From Chloroflexota bacterium (GTDB lineage Bacteria; Chloroflexota; Ktedonobacteria; Ktedonobacterales; Ktedonobacteraceae), in contig VBJK01000087.1 in NCBI GenBank assembly GCA_005879655.1, forward strand, positions 1 through 59,652: DNA of 59,652 nucleotides. The letters run 5' to 3'. The notes under the pieces were generated by a model. It searched no databases, had not been told where the DNA came from, and was given only the letters and a program-made list of their open reading frames with translations. Made by a program: the position numbers and the translations under genes. Shown one piece after another: positions 1-9,463 of the stretch; within the stretch, counting starts at the first letter, position 1; every line of letters begins with the position of its first letter.

Positions 1-922
1 AATCATGCAGTTCGGCGAAAAAGAAGTCCAGTATTACCAATTGCTGGATGAGTCGCTGGGTATGGCCCTGGATGCAATCAATCCTGAAGAGGATCTGCTT
101 ATGGTTGTCTCTGATCATGGCTTTCAGGGGGCAATGCGCAAGTTCTACGTTCAAGAGTACCTCTACAGGAAGGGCTTCTTGAAGATGGAGAACGAAAAGG
201 CACGTAAACGCGCTGAACTTGTTGGCTATGTTCGCACTCTCATGCGTGATCTGAAGTTACAGAAGATCGCCCGCCGCGCCTTCCGCCAATTGCGGCGCAA
301 GGGGGTCTTAGCATTAGAGAGAGAGCATCATCCAGCTCGCCTGCCTCAGCTTGACTGGACCAGGACACATGCCTGTATTCCCTCATCATCAGGCGCACTG
401 GCCAGCTATGCTGATATCTTCTTTGACGAGACTGTTACCGAAGACCAGATTGATGCATTACTGACCGACCTGCGGACCATACGCGACCCGGAAAATGGGC
501 AATTACTCGTTACTGAAGCCCATCGCGAAGATGCATATGGTACTGGGCCTTTCGCCCCCAAAGAGCGACACTTAATAGTTCAAGCTGGCGAAAATACCAC
601 TTTGCCGGTAGAGTTAGCTCGTACATCGCTCTGGGAGAGGCGCGGTACGAATGGCCGGGGCGTTTCGTCAGGAGTGCATCATCCCGATGGTGTGCTTTAC
701 CTTTATGGGGCAGGTGTAAAAAGAGGCGTTAAGATCGCGCCGACACACATTTATGATGTCGTACCAACGATCCTGAGCCGCATGCAGCTCCCTCTGCACA
801 ATGAACTGGCAGGCAAATATATCGAAGAGGCATTTGAACAGCCTGTGAGGACACACATGCAGGTTGCGTCTGATAGCGTTGTCATCAAAAGGCTTAAGAA
901 ACTTGCGTCGAATACACTGTAG
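1..922 (+). CDS. Alkaline-phosphatase-superfamily phosphodiesterase, C-terminal part
   Basis: This is the 3' part of a gene that begins before the window; the frame is open from base 2, so the ATG at 5 is probably internal. The protein keeps the second half of the type I phosphodiesterase/nucleotide pyrophosphatase fold: VVSDHGF carries the Asp-His metal ligands, and GVHHPDGVLYLYG near the C-terminus carries another metal-binding His. It aligns along its whole length with the complete paralogue at 4712-6325, which supplies the missing N-terminal half by comparison. The next gene starts 9 bases after the stop behind an AGGAGG site, so it is the first visible gene of the polysaccharide operon. 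The family hydrolyses or transfers phosphate or sulfate esters; the substrate cannot be read from sequence. In this context it may act on a glycan or lipid-linked intermediate (inference). Confidence 0.85.
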   Translation, partial: IMQFGEKEVQYYQLLDESLGMALDAINPEEDLLMVVSDHGFQGAMRKFYVQEYLYRKGFLKMENEKARKRAELVGYVRTLMRDLKLQKIARRAFRQLRRKGVLALEREHHPARLPQLDWTRTHACIPSSSGALASYADIFFDETVTEDQIDALLTDLRTIRDPENGQLLVTEAHREDAYGTGPFAPKERHLIVQAGENTTLPVELARTSLWERRGTNGRGVSSGVHHPDGVLYLYGAGVKRGVKIAPTHIYDVVPTILSRMQLPLHNELAGKYIEEAFEQPVRTHMQVASDSVVIKRLKKLASNTL

Positions 923-931
923 AGGAGGAAA

Positions 932-2149
932 ATGTTGCAGAGGCGGCTACTTATGCTTATTGGTATTGCACTGGCACTTCTGGTTGTGGTAGCTAGTGCG
1001 GTGGCATACTTACTTACACCTCACGGTGGAGGTATGGTTTCAGATACTACCACCTCGCAGAGGACAGCTACGCCAGCAGTTACTATTAGTTCAGGTTGTG
1101 GTGTAAAGAAAAATAATGATGGGACATATAGATTCTCCTGGCTACATGTCTCGCCACAGGGTCAGGTTGTTGATGAGAAAAACTGTGTTGTTCCGCTGGT
1201 TGGTTTTAATATGGGTGCTCTGTTCTTAGGTAATGCTGGTGGCAATACTACCTTCGCCAAGCTCCAGTGGTACAAGCAGAATTTTCCCATGAATGTGGTG
1301 CGCGTCAACTTCAACTCACGCTGGTGGGTAGATAACGTCTATGTGCCAGATGCAAAGATGAATTTCCGCGACTGGCTTCAGACCTACGTGAAATGGCATG
1401 AGGAGCTTGGCAACTATGTTATGCTCGATAAAGGTCCCCATTTTGCAGAACCACCTTGCCAGACTGGCAGCAAGATCGCCTGTCCTAATCAGGACGAGGG
1501 AAAGCGGGATTATCAGAAAAGTCCTAATGTTGAGACTGCGAAAGCGCTCGAAGACTACATAGGTTATGACGTGCAAGCCTGGACTGATATTGCCAAACTC
1601 TATGCCAATGATCCGGCGATCCTCTATGATGCTTGGAACGAGCCGACACTTAAAGATCTGCCGATCTTCTTCCAGGATATGAACACACTGATTAATACTA
1701 TTCGTATGCAGAATCCAAATGCTCTGGTGATTGTCTATCAACGAGGTTACAGTAATATCATGAAAAGTGGGTTTCCAAATTACACTCAGCCTAATCTGGT
1801 GATCGATGCCCACGTCTATCCTAAATTCAATGGAGTCTCACCTGCGACGAAGCAGATGTGTCATTCACCTGGTACTGATGGTTGGACACCAGAGAGTTCC
1901 AGCCTCAACGCGCTAGTACAATTCGCACATAGTCATGGCCAAGCATTTATCCTGAACGAGTGGGGTGGCTGCTACGACGTTCCACAATACCATCAGCTTA
2001 TTACCTCTTATGCCAAACAACAGGGAGTAGGACTTGTCTACTTCCAGGCTAGCAACGTGGTAGCTGATCCCAAGGCCAGTCCATTGCGGGTGAACTCAAA
2101 CGGTACACAGGTTAAGGCTGCGTATGCAGACATTCTAGGGGTTCGGTGA
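932..2149 (+). CDS. Membrane-anchored glycoside hydrolase family 5 (cellulase-like)
   Basis: 405 residues. An N-terminal hydrophobic helix (about residues 6-28) with an Arg before it acts as a signal anchor, followed by a Thr/Ser-rich linker and a TIM-barrel domain. DAWNEP holds the general acid/base Glu237 and LNEWGG holds the nucleophile Glu343, the paired carboxylates of GH5 retaining endoglycosidases. Paired Cys residues in the extracellular domain suggest disulfides. AGGAGG at 922-928 sets the start. Lying inside a polysaccharide synthesis operon, it most likely trims or releases the polymer made by its neighbours, as endoglucanases do in other exopolysaccharide loci (inference). A purely digestive cellulase is the alternative, but the single anchor and absence of a binding module argue for a local role. 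Its exact linkage specificity is unknown. Confidence 0.85.
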   Translation: MLQRRLLMLIGIALALLVVVASAVAYLLTPHGGGMVSDTTTSQRTATPAVTISSGCGVKKNNDGTYRFSWLHVSPQGQVVDEKNCVVPLVGFNMGALFLGNAGGNTTFAKLQWYKQNFPMNVVRVNFNSRWWVDNVYVPDAKMNFRDWLQTYVKWHEELGNYVMLDKGPHFAEPPCQTGSKIACPNQDEGKRDYQKSPNVETAKALEDYIGYDVQAWTDIAKLYANDPAILYDAWNEPTLKDLPIFFQDMNTLINTIRMQNPNALVIVYQRGYSNIMKSGFPNYTQPNLVIDAHVYPKFNGVSPATKQMCHSPGTDGWTPESSSLNALVQFAHSHGQAFILNEWGGCYDVPQYHQLITSYAKQQGVGLVYFQASNVVADPKASPLRVNSNGTQVKAAYADILGVR

Positions 2150-2155
2150 TTATAT

Positions 2156-3298
2156 ATGAGTGAAAAACATAAAGCTATCACTCTTCCTGATAATGCACGT
2201 ATTCTCGCCATTAAACTGGCTGGGATTGGTGATGGATTACTGATTACACCAGCATTACGAGCTTTACGAGAGACGTATCCTGATGCACGTATCGATCTGC
2301 TCACGCGTGACATTCCTGCTCAGGTGCTAAAGAATTGGGATGTGCTAGATGACGTGATTATTATTAATCCTCGCTCAACTGGCACCGCACTCAATCAGAA
2401 ATTCATGCTGCTACGACGTTTAGCGTTACTTAAAAGATTGTTGTGTCACCTCTATTTGGGACATTACGATGCGATCTTACTCTTCCATCATCTGCTACCA
2501 TTCCATCGCCGTCTGACATTGCAGGTGCTCACATTAGCGGCGCATGCAAAATGGTGTATCGGCCTAGACAATGAACACGGCTGGTTTCTCAATGTTGCCG
2601 TTGAGGATAATGGCTTTGGAGCCAGACACGAAGCGGAACATTATATGGCAGTGGCCGAAGCAGCAGGTGCCAAAATACGTGATAAACGTCTGACGCTACC
2701 TCTGAGCAATGAGGAACGAGAACGAGCAAGGACCATCATCCGGGAATTTGGCGTGAGTGATGGGCCAATTATTGCTATGCATCCCGGCTGTAGTATGCTC
2801 AGCACTGCTCGCCGTTGGCCCACCGAGCGCTTCGCTCAGTTGGCGGACGCGCTCTATCAGGACTTCGGTGGGCAATTGATGCTGCTTGGCGGTCCCGAAG
2901 AGGCACAGTTACGCAAAGAAGTCATGAATATGATGCAATCAGAGATGCCTCGCTGTAGCCTCTCTGGCAAGCAGAGTATTACGCTCTCGGCGGCTGTGAT
3001 TGAGCAGTGTGATCTCTTTATTGGTAATGATTCGGGCCTTATGCACATAGCTACGGCGGTTGATACACCGACGATCGCCATCTTTGGCCTTACCAATCAC
3101 AACGCTTGGGGACCTTATACTGGCGGTGTCCCTGGCCGTGCTACGGTGGTCCGTCTCAATCTACCCTGTATGCCCTGTTATTTTAAAGGGCGCGAGATCG
3201 GTACTCCCGAAGGGTGTGCTCATCGTTCTTGTCTGACCCAATTGCAGGTGGCCCAGGTATTAGCCGCTACTCGTCATATGCTACGGAAAACAGGTTAA
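2156..3298 (+). CDS. Glycosyltransferase family 9 (heptosyltransferase-like)
   Basis: 380 residues. The N-terminal Rossmann domain opens with ILAIKLAGIGDGLLITPAL, the GT9 signature of ADP-heptose:LPS heptosyltransferases. The C-terminal half carries HPGCS, RRWPTERFAQLADAL and GNDSGLMHIATA, the donor-nucleotide site. It starts 6 bases after the GH5 stop, so the two are co-transcribed. In Gram-negative bacteria GT9 enzymes add heptose to lipid A core, but a monoderm-like Chloroflexota cell has no LPS, so here it probably adds a sugar to an exopolysaccharide or cell-wall glycan. The family call is firm; donor and acceptor are unknown. Confidence 0.87.
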   Translation: MSEKHKAITLPDNARILAIKLAGIGDGLLITPALRALRETYPDARIDLLTRDIPAQVLKNWDVLDDVIIINPRSTGTALNQKFMLLRRLALLKRLLCHLYLGHYDAILLFHHLLPFHRRLTLQVLTLAAHAKWCIGLDNEHGWFLNVAVEDNGFGARHEAEHYMAVAEAAGAKIRDKRLTLPLSNEERERARTIIREFGVSDGPIIAMHPGCSMLSTARRWPTERFAQLADALYQDFGGQLMLLGGPEEAQLRKEVMNMMQSEMPRCSLSGKQSITLSAAVIEQCDLFIGNDSGLMHIATAVDTPTIAIFGLTNHNAWGPYTGGVPGRATVVRLNLPCMPCYFKGREIGTPEGCAHRSCLTQLQVAQVLAATRHMLRKTG

Positions 3299-3418
3299 GG
3301 AGATATCTGCTCTTCTGGTAAAAACATCCGATTGAGCATTGATAGGTAGAGCAAGCGGTCTTCATTGGTTTGTAGGGTAATAAAGTGAATATATCAAAAA
3401 AAGTGAAGGGCAAAAACT

Positions 3419-4648
3419 ATGAATGATACAAAGAGAAAAGCAGTGGTACTGTGGCTAAGTGGTGCATGTCTGGCGGATATGCGCACAATAGCGGAAGTAG
3501 AACGACTCAGTGGGCGTAGTGCAGCTGTTGAACTTATACCGGCACCCATCACTAATACACAATCTCTTTCCTATCAATTGGTGACTGGACGGAGGCCAGA
3601 ACGTTTTGGTTTCTTCGATACGCTGGTGCTACATGGCTATACCGTAGTGGAAGATTTTCAGGGACGAGATAGCGCTCCGGCCTCGTTTGCTGATCTGCTG
3701 AGTGCAGCTGGCTGGGCCGTGAAGCATAAAGAACTGACTATTGATGAACTGGTGGAGTGCGTGCGGAGCTGGGCGCAAGCTGACCATACTACTGCCTCTT
3801 GCCTCATGGTCAAGTGTGCACTATCTCCAAATATCACAAAACAGATAAGTGCTAGTCTGGCAGCAGCTCTGCGCACAGCACGAACCGCCGTTGGTGATAT
3901 GGGCTTGCTCGCAATCATCTCCGATGGACGACCAGCACCAATCAGAAAATTTGTCAATATCAACAACTTTCTTGCTGAAATGGGTATTATTGAGCGCAAG
4001 GAGCAAGATGGCAGTATCGATTGGTCCAACACACTGGCTCACTATATGGGTCATGGTCAGATCTGGATTAACTTGCAAGGTCGTGATGCCCAGGGGATTG
4101 TCAATCATCAGGATGAATACGAGGAAGTAAGTGAAACACTAGTTAAAGCTCTTCCTATAAAAGTACGTGATCCACAGACGGGCGAAGCGGTCATTGAGTG
4201 TGTATATCGAAAAGAAGAACTTTACCAGAGCGATTATTTGTTTTGTGCTCCAGACTTGATTGTGGTTTTCAAACCAGGCTATATTCCATCTGCTAATAGC
4301 ACGAAGCTAGGCTTTGACGATGCTGCTTTCACACCAGCACCTGCTGGTACTCTTGCGATAGATGGTGCTCATCCAACGAGCGTCAATGGCTTCTTACTAG
4401 CTAGTGCTCCAGCTTTTGTCCAGGGGAGAGTACTTTCAGAGCCAGTCCCTTTGACTACTGTCGTGCCGACACTACTGCACGCTCTTGAGGTGAATTATGG
4501 AGCTATGGAGGATACAGCACTCAAGGAATTCTTCGTGCCCTATTATCTGGACCTCCATCCTATTAAGGAGATAGATGATCAGCAAGTGCTCTCTGATGAG
4601 GAAGAAGAGCTAGTCATCAATCGTTTACGTGATCTTGGCTATATCTAA
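3419..4648 (+). CDS. Degenerate alkaline-phosphatase-superfamily protein
   Basis: 409 residues, shorter than its intact neighbour (537). The order of blocks matches the AlkP fold. An early strand VVLWLSG stands where the paralogue has FGVDG, so the first metal-binding Asp is replaced. TNTQSLSYQLVTGRRPERFGFFD corresponds to the nucleophile-Thr loop. AIISDGRPAP replaces VVSDHGF, so the His of the Asp-His pair is lost. AIDGAHPTSVNGFLLAS keeps the distal His. With at least two metal ligands changed it is probably not a normal two-metal hydrolase. It could be a regulatory or structural partner of the intact paralogues, or use altered chemistry (inference). A GAAGGG site lies about 10 bases before the ATG, after a 120-base gap in the operon. 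Confidence 0.72.
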   Translation: MNDTKRKAVVLWLSGACLADMRTIAEVERLSGRSAAVELIPAPITNTQSLSYQLVTGRRPERFGFFDTLVLHGYTVVEDFQGRDSAPASFADLLSAAGWAVKHKELTIDELVECVRSWAQADHTTASCLMVKCALSPNITKQISASLAAALRTARTAVGDMGLLAIISDGRPAPIRKFVNINNFLAEMGIIERKEQDGSIDWSNTLAHYMGHGQIWINLQGRDAQGIVNHQDEYEEVSETLVKALPIKVRDPQTGEAVIECVYRKEELYQSDYLFCAPDLIVVFKPGYIPSANSTKLGFDDAAFTPAPAGTLAIDGAHPTSVNGFLLASAPAFVQGRVLSEPVPLTTVVPTLLHALEVNYGAMEDTALKEFFVPYYLDLHPIKEIDDQQVLSDEEEELVINRLRDLGYI

Positions 4649-4711
4649 AGAGAGAACAGGGCGACCACAAGCAATTATCCCTATTGGGTAACTATCAGAC
4701 CGAGGTGTATT

Positions 4712-6325
4712 ATGTCTGCACGTGTTGTTGTTTTTGGTGTCGATGGTCTGACATTTCGTGTGCTGCATCCGTTGATGGAACGGGGAGCGCTTCCGAACTT
4801 TCGTCGTTTGAAGGAGAAGGGATGCGAAGCTGTACTTGAGTCTAAGTACCCCCCTATCACTCCACCAGCCTGGATATCACTGTCCACTGGACTTAAGCCC
4901 GCCCGTCATGGTGTTTATGACTTCTGGGACTTTGAGCAACAACAGGGACTAGCTTCGCCACGTGTGCCCAGATTGCTCACACACCGCAAAGGTGGCAAGG
5001 CCATCTGGAATATCCTGAGCGAGTATGGCAAAAAGGTGTTAGTGATCAATGTTCCCATGACCTACCCGCCAGAAACGGTGAATGGGATTATAATCAGCGG
5101 CTACATGACCCCAGGTCCAAAAACGAATTTCACATACCCAGCATCTTTTAAAGAGGAACTATTCCGCATTGTCCCCGATTATGAGATTGATCTACCAGCT
5201 GAGGATAAAACTGTCGGAGTGGGAGCGCGCAAATGGCGTGTGCTCGATGCAACATTGCGCATGACAAAGCGTCGCTTTAAGTTAATGGAGCACTTGCTAA
5301 AAGAGAAAGAGTGGGATTTCAGTTTCCTGGGTTTTGTTGGAGCCGATCGCATTCAGCATCGTTTGTGGGACGAGATACTTTCGCTCGATGCGCATGCCAC
5401 CGAATATTATCATCAGCTTGATGATGGCTTGGGACGCATTCTCGATCTCCTCGGTCCTGATGACAGTCTTTATGTTGTCTCTGATCATGGTTTTCAGGGG
5501 GTCAGTCGCTCATTTGAGATCAATGAATACCTGTACAGCAGAGGCCTTGTCACCTTAAGCAGGCATTCTCAACAGGTACGTGAACGGGCTAGTCGCAAAC
5601 ATGCACTCAGCTATACGTTGAAGCGAATGGGATTATTTGAATTGGCGAAAAAGACGAAGCGGATTGTGCAAAAAATGGATGTGTCACAACACCTTGATCC
5701 CCATGCGCATGATCCGCACAAACTGAAGGCAGCTGATATTGATTGGCAACATACGCAGGCCTATGTTCCTTCATCCTCTGGCTTCGGCTCTGGTTATGCA
5801 GATATCTACCTGAGTCAGACAATGCATGAGGAGCAAATTGCTGAATTATGCGCAGATCTCCTGAGTATGGTTGATCCTAAGACGGGCAAGCCCCTGCTTG
5901 AGGCTATCTATACCACAGAAGCTTTCGGTCGCGGCCCCTACGCACCAGCAGAGCCACATTTGCTCTTACTCCCTAACGATGGCATGACATTTCGTAGAGG
6001 TCTGGGCAATGTGCGCTTCTGGGATGATGCCATGATGGCAAATGACCCTAGCAAGAGAAGTGGCGTGCATCAAAAAGATGGGGTGCTTTATGTGTACGGC
6101 AAGCAATTTAAACAGGGGTTTCAGGCTCCTAACGCTGAAATTTACGACCTAGTTCCAACGGTACTCCAAACGATGGGGTTGCTATTCTCAAACGCTTTCG
6201 ATGGCCGTGTGCTGGAAGAACTCTTCGTCGAACGGCTTCAGCCACAACGCACTACAACCATTGTCAGCAATAGCATGGAAGGGAGTTCAGCTCATCACAA
6301 ACTCAAAAAGTTACTGGAAGGCTGA
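4712..6325 (+). CDS. Type I phosphodiesterase / nucleotide pyrophosphatase family protein
   Basis: 537 residues, complete. FGVDGLT near the N-terminus (Asp11) and ITPPAWISLSTG (Thr50 as likely nucleophile) are followed by VVSDHGF (Asp258, His259) and GVHQKDGVLYVYG (His453). These are the AlkP-superfamily ligands in the expected order. There is no signal peptide or clear membrane helix, so it is predicted cytosolic, which is unusual for a scavenging phosphatase but fits acting on nucleotide-sugar or lipid-linked intermediates at the membrane face (inference). It is the full-length version of the truncated first gene and the intact relative of the degenerate 3419-4648 protein. Phosphodiesterase, phosphatase, sulfatase and phosphoglycerol transferase activities cannot be told apart by sequence. 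Confidence 0.85.
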   Translation: MSARVVVFGVDGLTFRVLHPLMERGALPNFRRLKEKGCEAVLESKYPPITPPAWISLSTGLKPARHGVYDFWDFEQQQGLASPRVPRLLTHRKGGKAIWNILSEYGKKVLVINVPMTYPPETVNGIIISGYMTPGPKTNFTYPASFKEELFRIVPDYEIDLPAEDKTVGVGARKWRVLDATLRMTKRRFKLMEHLLKEKEWDFSFLGFVGADRIQHRLWDEILSLDAHATEYYHQLDDGLGRILDLLGPDDSLYVVSDHGFQGVSRSFEINEYLYSRGLVTLSRHSQQVRERASRKHALSYTLKRMGLFELAKKTKRIVQKMDVSQHLDPHAHDPHKLKAADIDWQHTQAYVPSSSGFGSGYADIYLSQTMHEEQIAELCADLLSMVDPKTGKPLLEAIYTTEAFGRGPYAPAEPHLLLLPNDGMTFRRGLGNVRFWDDAMMANDPSKRSGVHQKDGVLYVYGKQFKQGFQAPNAEIYDLVPTVLQTMGLLFSNAFDGRVLEELFVERLQPQRTTTIVSNSMEGSSAHHKLKKLLEG

Positions 6326-6426
6326 TTTCATTATGATCTCGTTATGCCAGAAATGATATATTCGTACTCTGTCGTTCTGTATAGTAGAATCTGCCAAGTA
6401 ATAGAAGAGGAAAGTGTGGTAAAGCA

Positions 6427-8325
6427 GTGCAAAGACCTCGATTACCTGATGAGCCAGAGAAGCCATCAATTCCTGCATTACTAGAAACCATCCCTGGTCG
6501 CTGTAGGCTACCAGCAAAAAGCATATCCAAAGAAGATTTGCCACCATATGTGTTTCGGCTGAAACTTCCTCTACGTCGTATGCCCGAAGAAACTCCCACG
6601 AGGATTCTCGCATCATTAGAGCAGATGAAGGAACTCATGACTCCTGAGCTTTTGTTGGATCACACTGGAATACAGTTAGATGAAGAATTGGAAGAGCAGA
6701 GCACCATTCCCATGATGGAGCTATGTAGCATCACAACACAACGCCAGCAGGATATTCCTGTCATGCAAGCAGAAATTTCTGGCGCAGCAAGTAATGCTTC
6801 AATTTCGGGACTTGCCAACGTTGTTGGCTATATGCTTAAAACGGGCAGTACCTTCCTGATGCAACATACGCTGGGTGCTATAGATTTTGGCATCTATTCG
6901 TTGAGTATCTCTGTCGTCTCGCTGATTGCTTCTATCTTTGCCTTGGGTCTGGATGATGCGATGGTACGTTATACCGCTATTTACCATAGCAGACAACAAG
7001 CAATGCTGGTACGTAACTTGACCATTTTCTGCACAGCCCTTGCAGGGGGACTCGGTTTGTTGGGAGCAATCGGGATGATGGCCTTTGCACCGCAACTGGC
7101 ACAGCTGATCGCACCATCAAAACTAAAAACAGGTTCATACCTTGCACCATACCTTGTCTTAATGGCTGCAATCATTCCACTGAGTGTCATGCAGATGATC
7201 TGGATGGGAGGGCTACAAGGATTTAAGGACTTCAAACGTCGCGTTCTGGTCCAACGTGTTGTTGTGCCATCTGCTACTGTACTTATGCTGGGCATTTCAC
7301 TGCTATTTTTCAAGCAGAATATCGTCGCAGTGATGGTCATCACGCTGATCAGTACGCTGATCAGTACTGTCTTTCATCTCTACTTTCTCTTTAGTCGCCT
7401 CTCTGAGATGAAGGGTACACTGCAACAAGCCACGCAGAACACATACGAAGCGCGGGAGTGGCTTGGCTTCTCTACGCCCAATTTCTTGAGCAATATTGTG
7501 GACATGATCCTTGATGCCATCGATACTATGCTACTAGGCCACTTTGAGATCGGCGCGGCCAGTATTGGACGATATAATGCAGCTACTAAGATCAGTGGCT
7601 TCATCGCCATGCCGCTTACTTCGCTCAATGCAATATTCAGTCCTAGTATTGCAGAACTGCATAGTCGGGGAGAGAAAGAGAAACTGGAGGCGATGTTCAA
7701 GGTAGTTACCCAATGGGCCATCACCTTTAGTTTACCCATTTTCTGCATCTCAGCGCTTTTTTCGACGACATTGCTAGAGGTTCTCTCCGGTCGCGATTTC
7801 ATTGCAGCATGGCCGCTGCTCGTCATCTTTGGGCTGAGTGGCATGGCTAATGCTGTTACTGGCTCGGTTGGCTTTATGCTCTTAATGACAGGACATCAGA
7901 AAGTTTCGTTTATCAACTCACTTGTGGCTATAATAGTCAACGTTGTGTTGGGGCTTATCCTGACTCCACTCTTTGGTGTTATGGGAACAGCAATCAGTAC
8001 TGGGCTGGCTACTGTTATAGTAAATCTTATGCGTCTGCTCCAGGTTCGTCTGCTGCTAAAAATACATCCTTATCGGAAGGCGATGATCAAGCCGTTACTG
8101 GCAGGGTTAATCAGCTCAGGCGTCACGGGAGCTTTGATTTATATATTAGATATGGCAAAAGTCTCTATTATTATAGCCTATATCCATATACCTGTTGAAT
8201 TTTCCCTCATTCCTGTCTTCTTGGCTGGTTACGTAGGCATACTAATGCTATTTGGGGCTACGCCAGAAGACCGGATCGTGTTAGATAAGTTGCAAAAGAA
8301 ACTCAAGCACTTCAAAAGGAAATAA
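6427..8325 (+). CDS. Wzx-type polysaccharide flippase (MOP superfamily) with N-terminal extension
   Basis: 632 residues, starting at GTG behind an AGAGG site 16 bases upstream (long spacing, so the start is only moderately certain). From about residue 130 it has about 12-14 hydrophobic helices in the MATE/Wzx arrangement, for example LQHTLGAIDFGIYSLSISVV and the central cytosolic segment with YNAATKISGFIAMPLTSLN. It should flip undecaprenyl-linked repeat units across the membrane. The first 125 residues are hydrophilic, Pro-rich then acidic, and are not part of the core family; they may dock a cytosolic partner (inference). A short cytosolic tail rich in Lys closes the protein. No Wzy polymerase is visible in the window, so it may lie upstream of base 1. 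Confidence 0.87.
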   Translation: MQRPRLPDEPEKPSIPALLETIPGRCRLPAKSISKEDLPPYVFRLKLPLRRMPEETPTRILASLEQMKELMTPELLLDHTGIQLDEELEEQSTIPMMELCSITTQRQQDIPVMQAEISGAASNASISGLANVVGYMLKTGSTFLMQHTLGAIDFGIYSLSISVVSLIASIFALGLDDAMVRYTAIYHSRQQAMLVRNLTIFCTALAGGLGLLGAIGMMAFAPQLAQLIAPSKLKTGSYLAPYLVLMAAIIPLSVMQMIWMGGLQGFKDFKRRVLVQRVVVPSATVLMLGISLLFFKQNIVAVMVITLISTLISTVFHLYFLFSRLSEMKGTLQQATQNTYEAREWLGFSTPNFLSNIVDMILDAIDTMLLGHFEIGAASIGRYNAATKISGFIAMPLTSLNAIFSPSIAELHSRGEKEKLEAMFKVVTQWAITFSLPIFCISALFSTTLLEVLSGRDFIAAWPLLVIFGLSGMANAVTGSVGFMLLMTGHQKVSFINSLVAIIVNVVLGLILTPLFGVMGTAISTGLATVIVNLMRLLQVRLLLKIHPYRKAMIKPLLAGLISSGVTGALIYILDMAKVSIIIAYIHIPVEFSLIPVFLAGYVGILMLFGATPEDRIVLDKLQKKLKHFKRK

Positions 8326-8360
8326 GTAAAGCGAAAATTGAAGGGAGCAATGACAATGCT

Positions 8361-9434
8361 ATGAATAAATTATGGTTTATTAACCATGTACGTCTAGGCC
8401 ATATTAATCGCTCTATCGCTGTTGCTCAGTGGTTGCAAGCAGCACTTCCTGATTTGCAAGTCCTATTTCTGATTGAAGGAGGGGAGGATTTTATCGAGCC
8501 AACTGGCTATCCCTGGATTCTGATCCCTGGCCAGGCGAGTGAGAATGAGCATATTGAGCAGATTACACGCAAGACCATCGAGGTCTTCCAGCCTGATCTG
8601 GTAGTCCATGAGACCTTACTTCGCCCAGCGATCCACAGACCCATACGAGAAGTTGGTGTCAAGCAGATCGTGATGGGATCATTGGGTGATGCGCTACGTG
8701 ACCAGTTCCGCTACAATCTTGCTCTGCTGAACGAGGTGGATATGGTGCTGGTCCTGCAACAGCGCGCAGAGGTTCTGCCCGCTGATCAAGAGCTGATTGC
8801 ACGCTATACTGGGAAAACACTCTATGCGGGACCATTGGTACGCCGTAAGACACAATTGGCGAGTGAGTGTTTACGCCAGAAGCTTGGTCTCGCCAGTGAG
8901 AACAAAATTATCTTCGTCACATTTGGTGGTGGTGGCTGGGACATAGCACGTGGATTGCTGGCAACGATACTGGCAGCCCGTGAGCGTATTCTTGCGCAGT
9001 ATCCACAGGCCAGACTCATTGCTATTCCAGGCCCACATTTTAGCGGTGAACTGCCATCGACTGACGATTTCGTATGTTATGTCAATCGCTTTGAGCCTTT
9101 TCTGACTGACTATATCAATATTGCATCAGTTGTAGTAATGATGGCTGGTTATAGTACAGTCAACGAAATTGCATCCTCCGGCGTGCCTGCTGTTTGTATA
9201 CCAGCCCCTGACGCAGAAGATCAGGTAGGAGCAGGAGGTATGGGTGAGTATGCACAAACATTCCCCAATATTACAGTGTGTAGCCCAGAGCCTCAACAAC
9301 TCACGGCTACTCTCCTCGCGGCACTGGCAAGACAACGCGATTTGAGCGCCGTCGCTCACTTCTGGCACAAGGTGCAATCAGCTTCACAAAGTATCGTCAA
9401 CGGCTTTAAAGAGGTACTGGATGGGACAGTATAG
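8361..9434 (+). CDS. MurG/GT28-like glycosyltransferase
   Basis: 357 residues with a GT-B fold. The N-terminus LWFINHVRLGHINRSIAVAQ resembles the acceptor-side loop of MurG/UGT-like enzymes (GxGH-type loop, here RLGHINR). The C-terminal half has ITFGGGG-like VTFGGGGWD and MMAGYSTVNEIASSGVPAVCIP, where the conserved Glu and the Gly-x-Pro turn contact the nucleotide sugar. AAGGGAG lies upstream of the ATG. It probably adds one sugar to the lipid-linked repeat unit on the cytosolic face, just before the flippase acts. The donor sugar is unknown. Confidence 0.8.
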   Translation: MNKLWFINHVRLGHINRSIAVAQWLQAALPDLQVLFLIEGGEDFIEPTGYPWILIPGQASENEHIEQITRKTIEVFQPDLVVHETLLRPAIHRPIREVGVKQIVMGSLGDALRDQFRYNLALLNEVDMVLVLQQRAEVLPADQELIARYTGKTLYAGPLVRRKTQLASECLRQKLGLASENKIIFVTFGGGGWDIARGLLATILAARERILAQYPQARLIAIPGPHFSGELPSTDDFVCYVNRFEPFLTDYINIASVVVMMAGYSTVNEIASSGVPAVCIPAPDAEDQVGAGGMGEYAQTFPNITVCSPEPQQLTATLLAALARQRDLSAVAHFWHKVQSASQSIVNGFKEVLDGTV

Positions 9435-9463
9435 CAACTTGCAGGGTTGGAAAGGTTGAGAAT

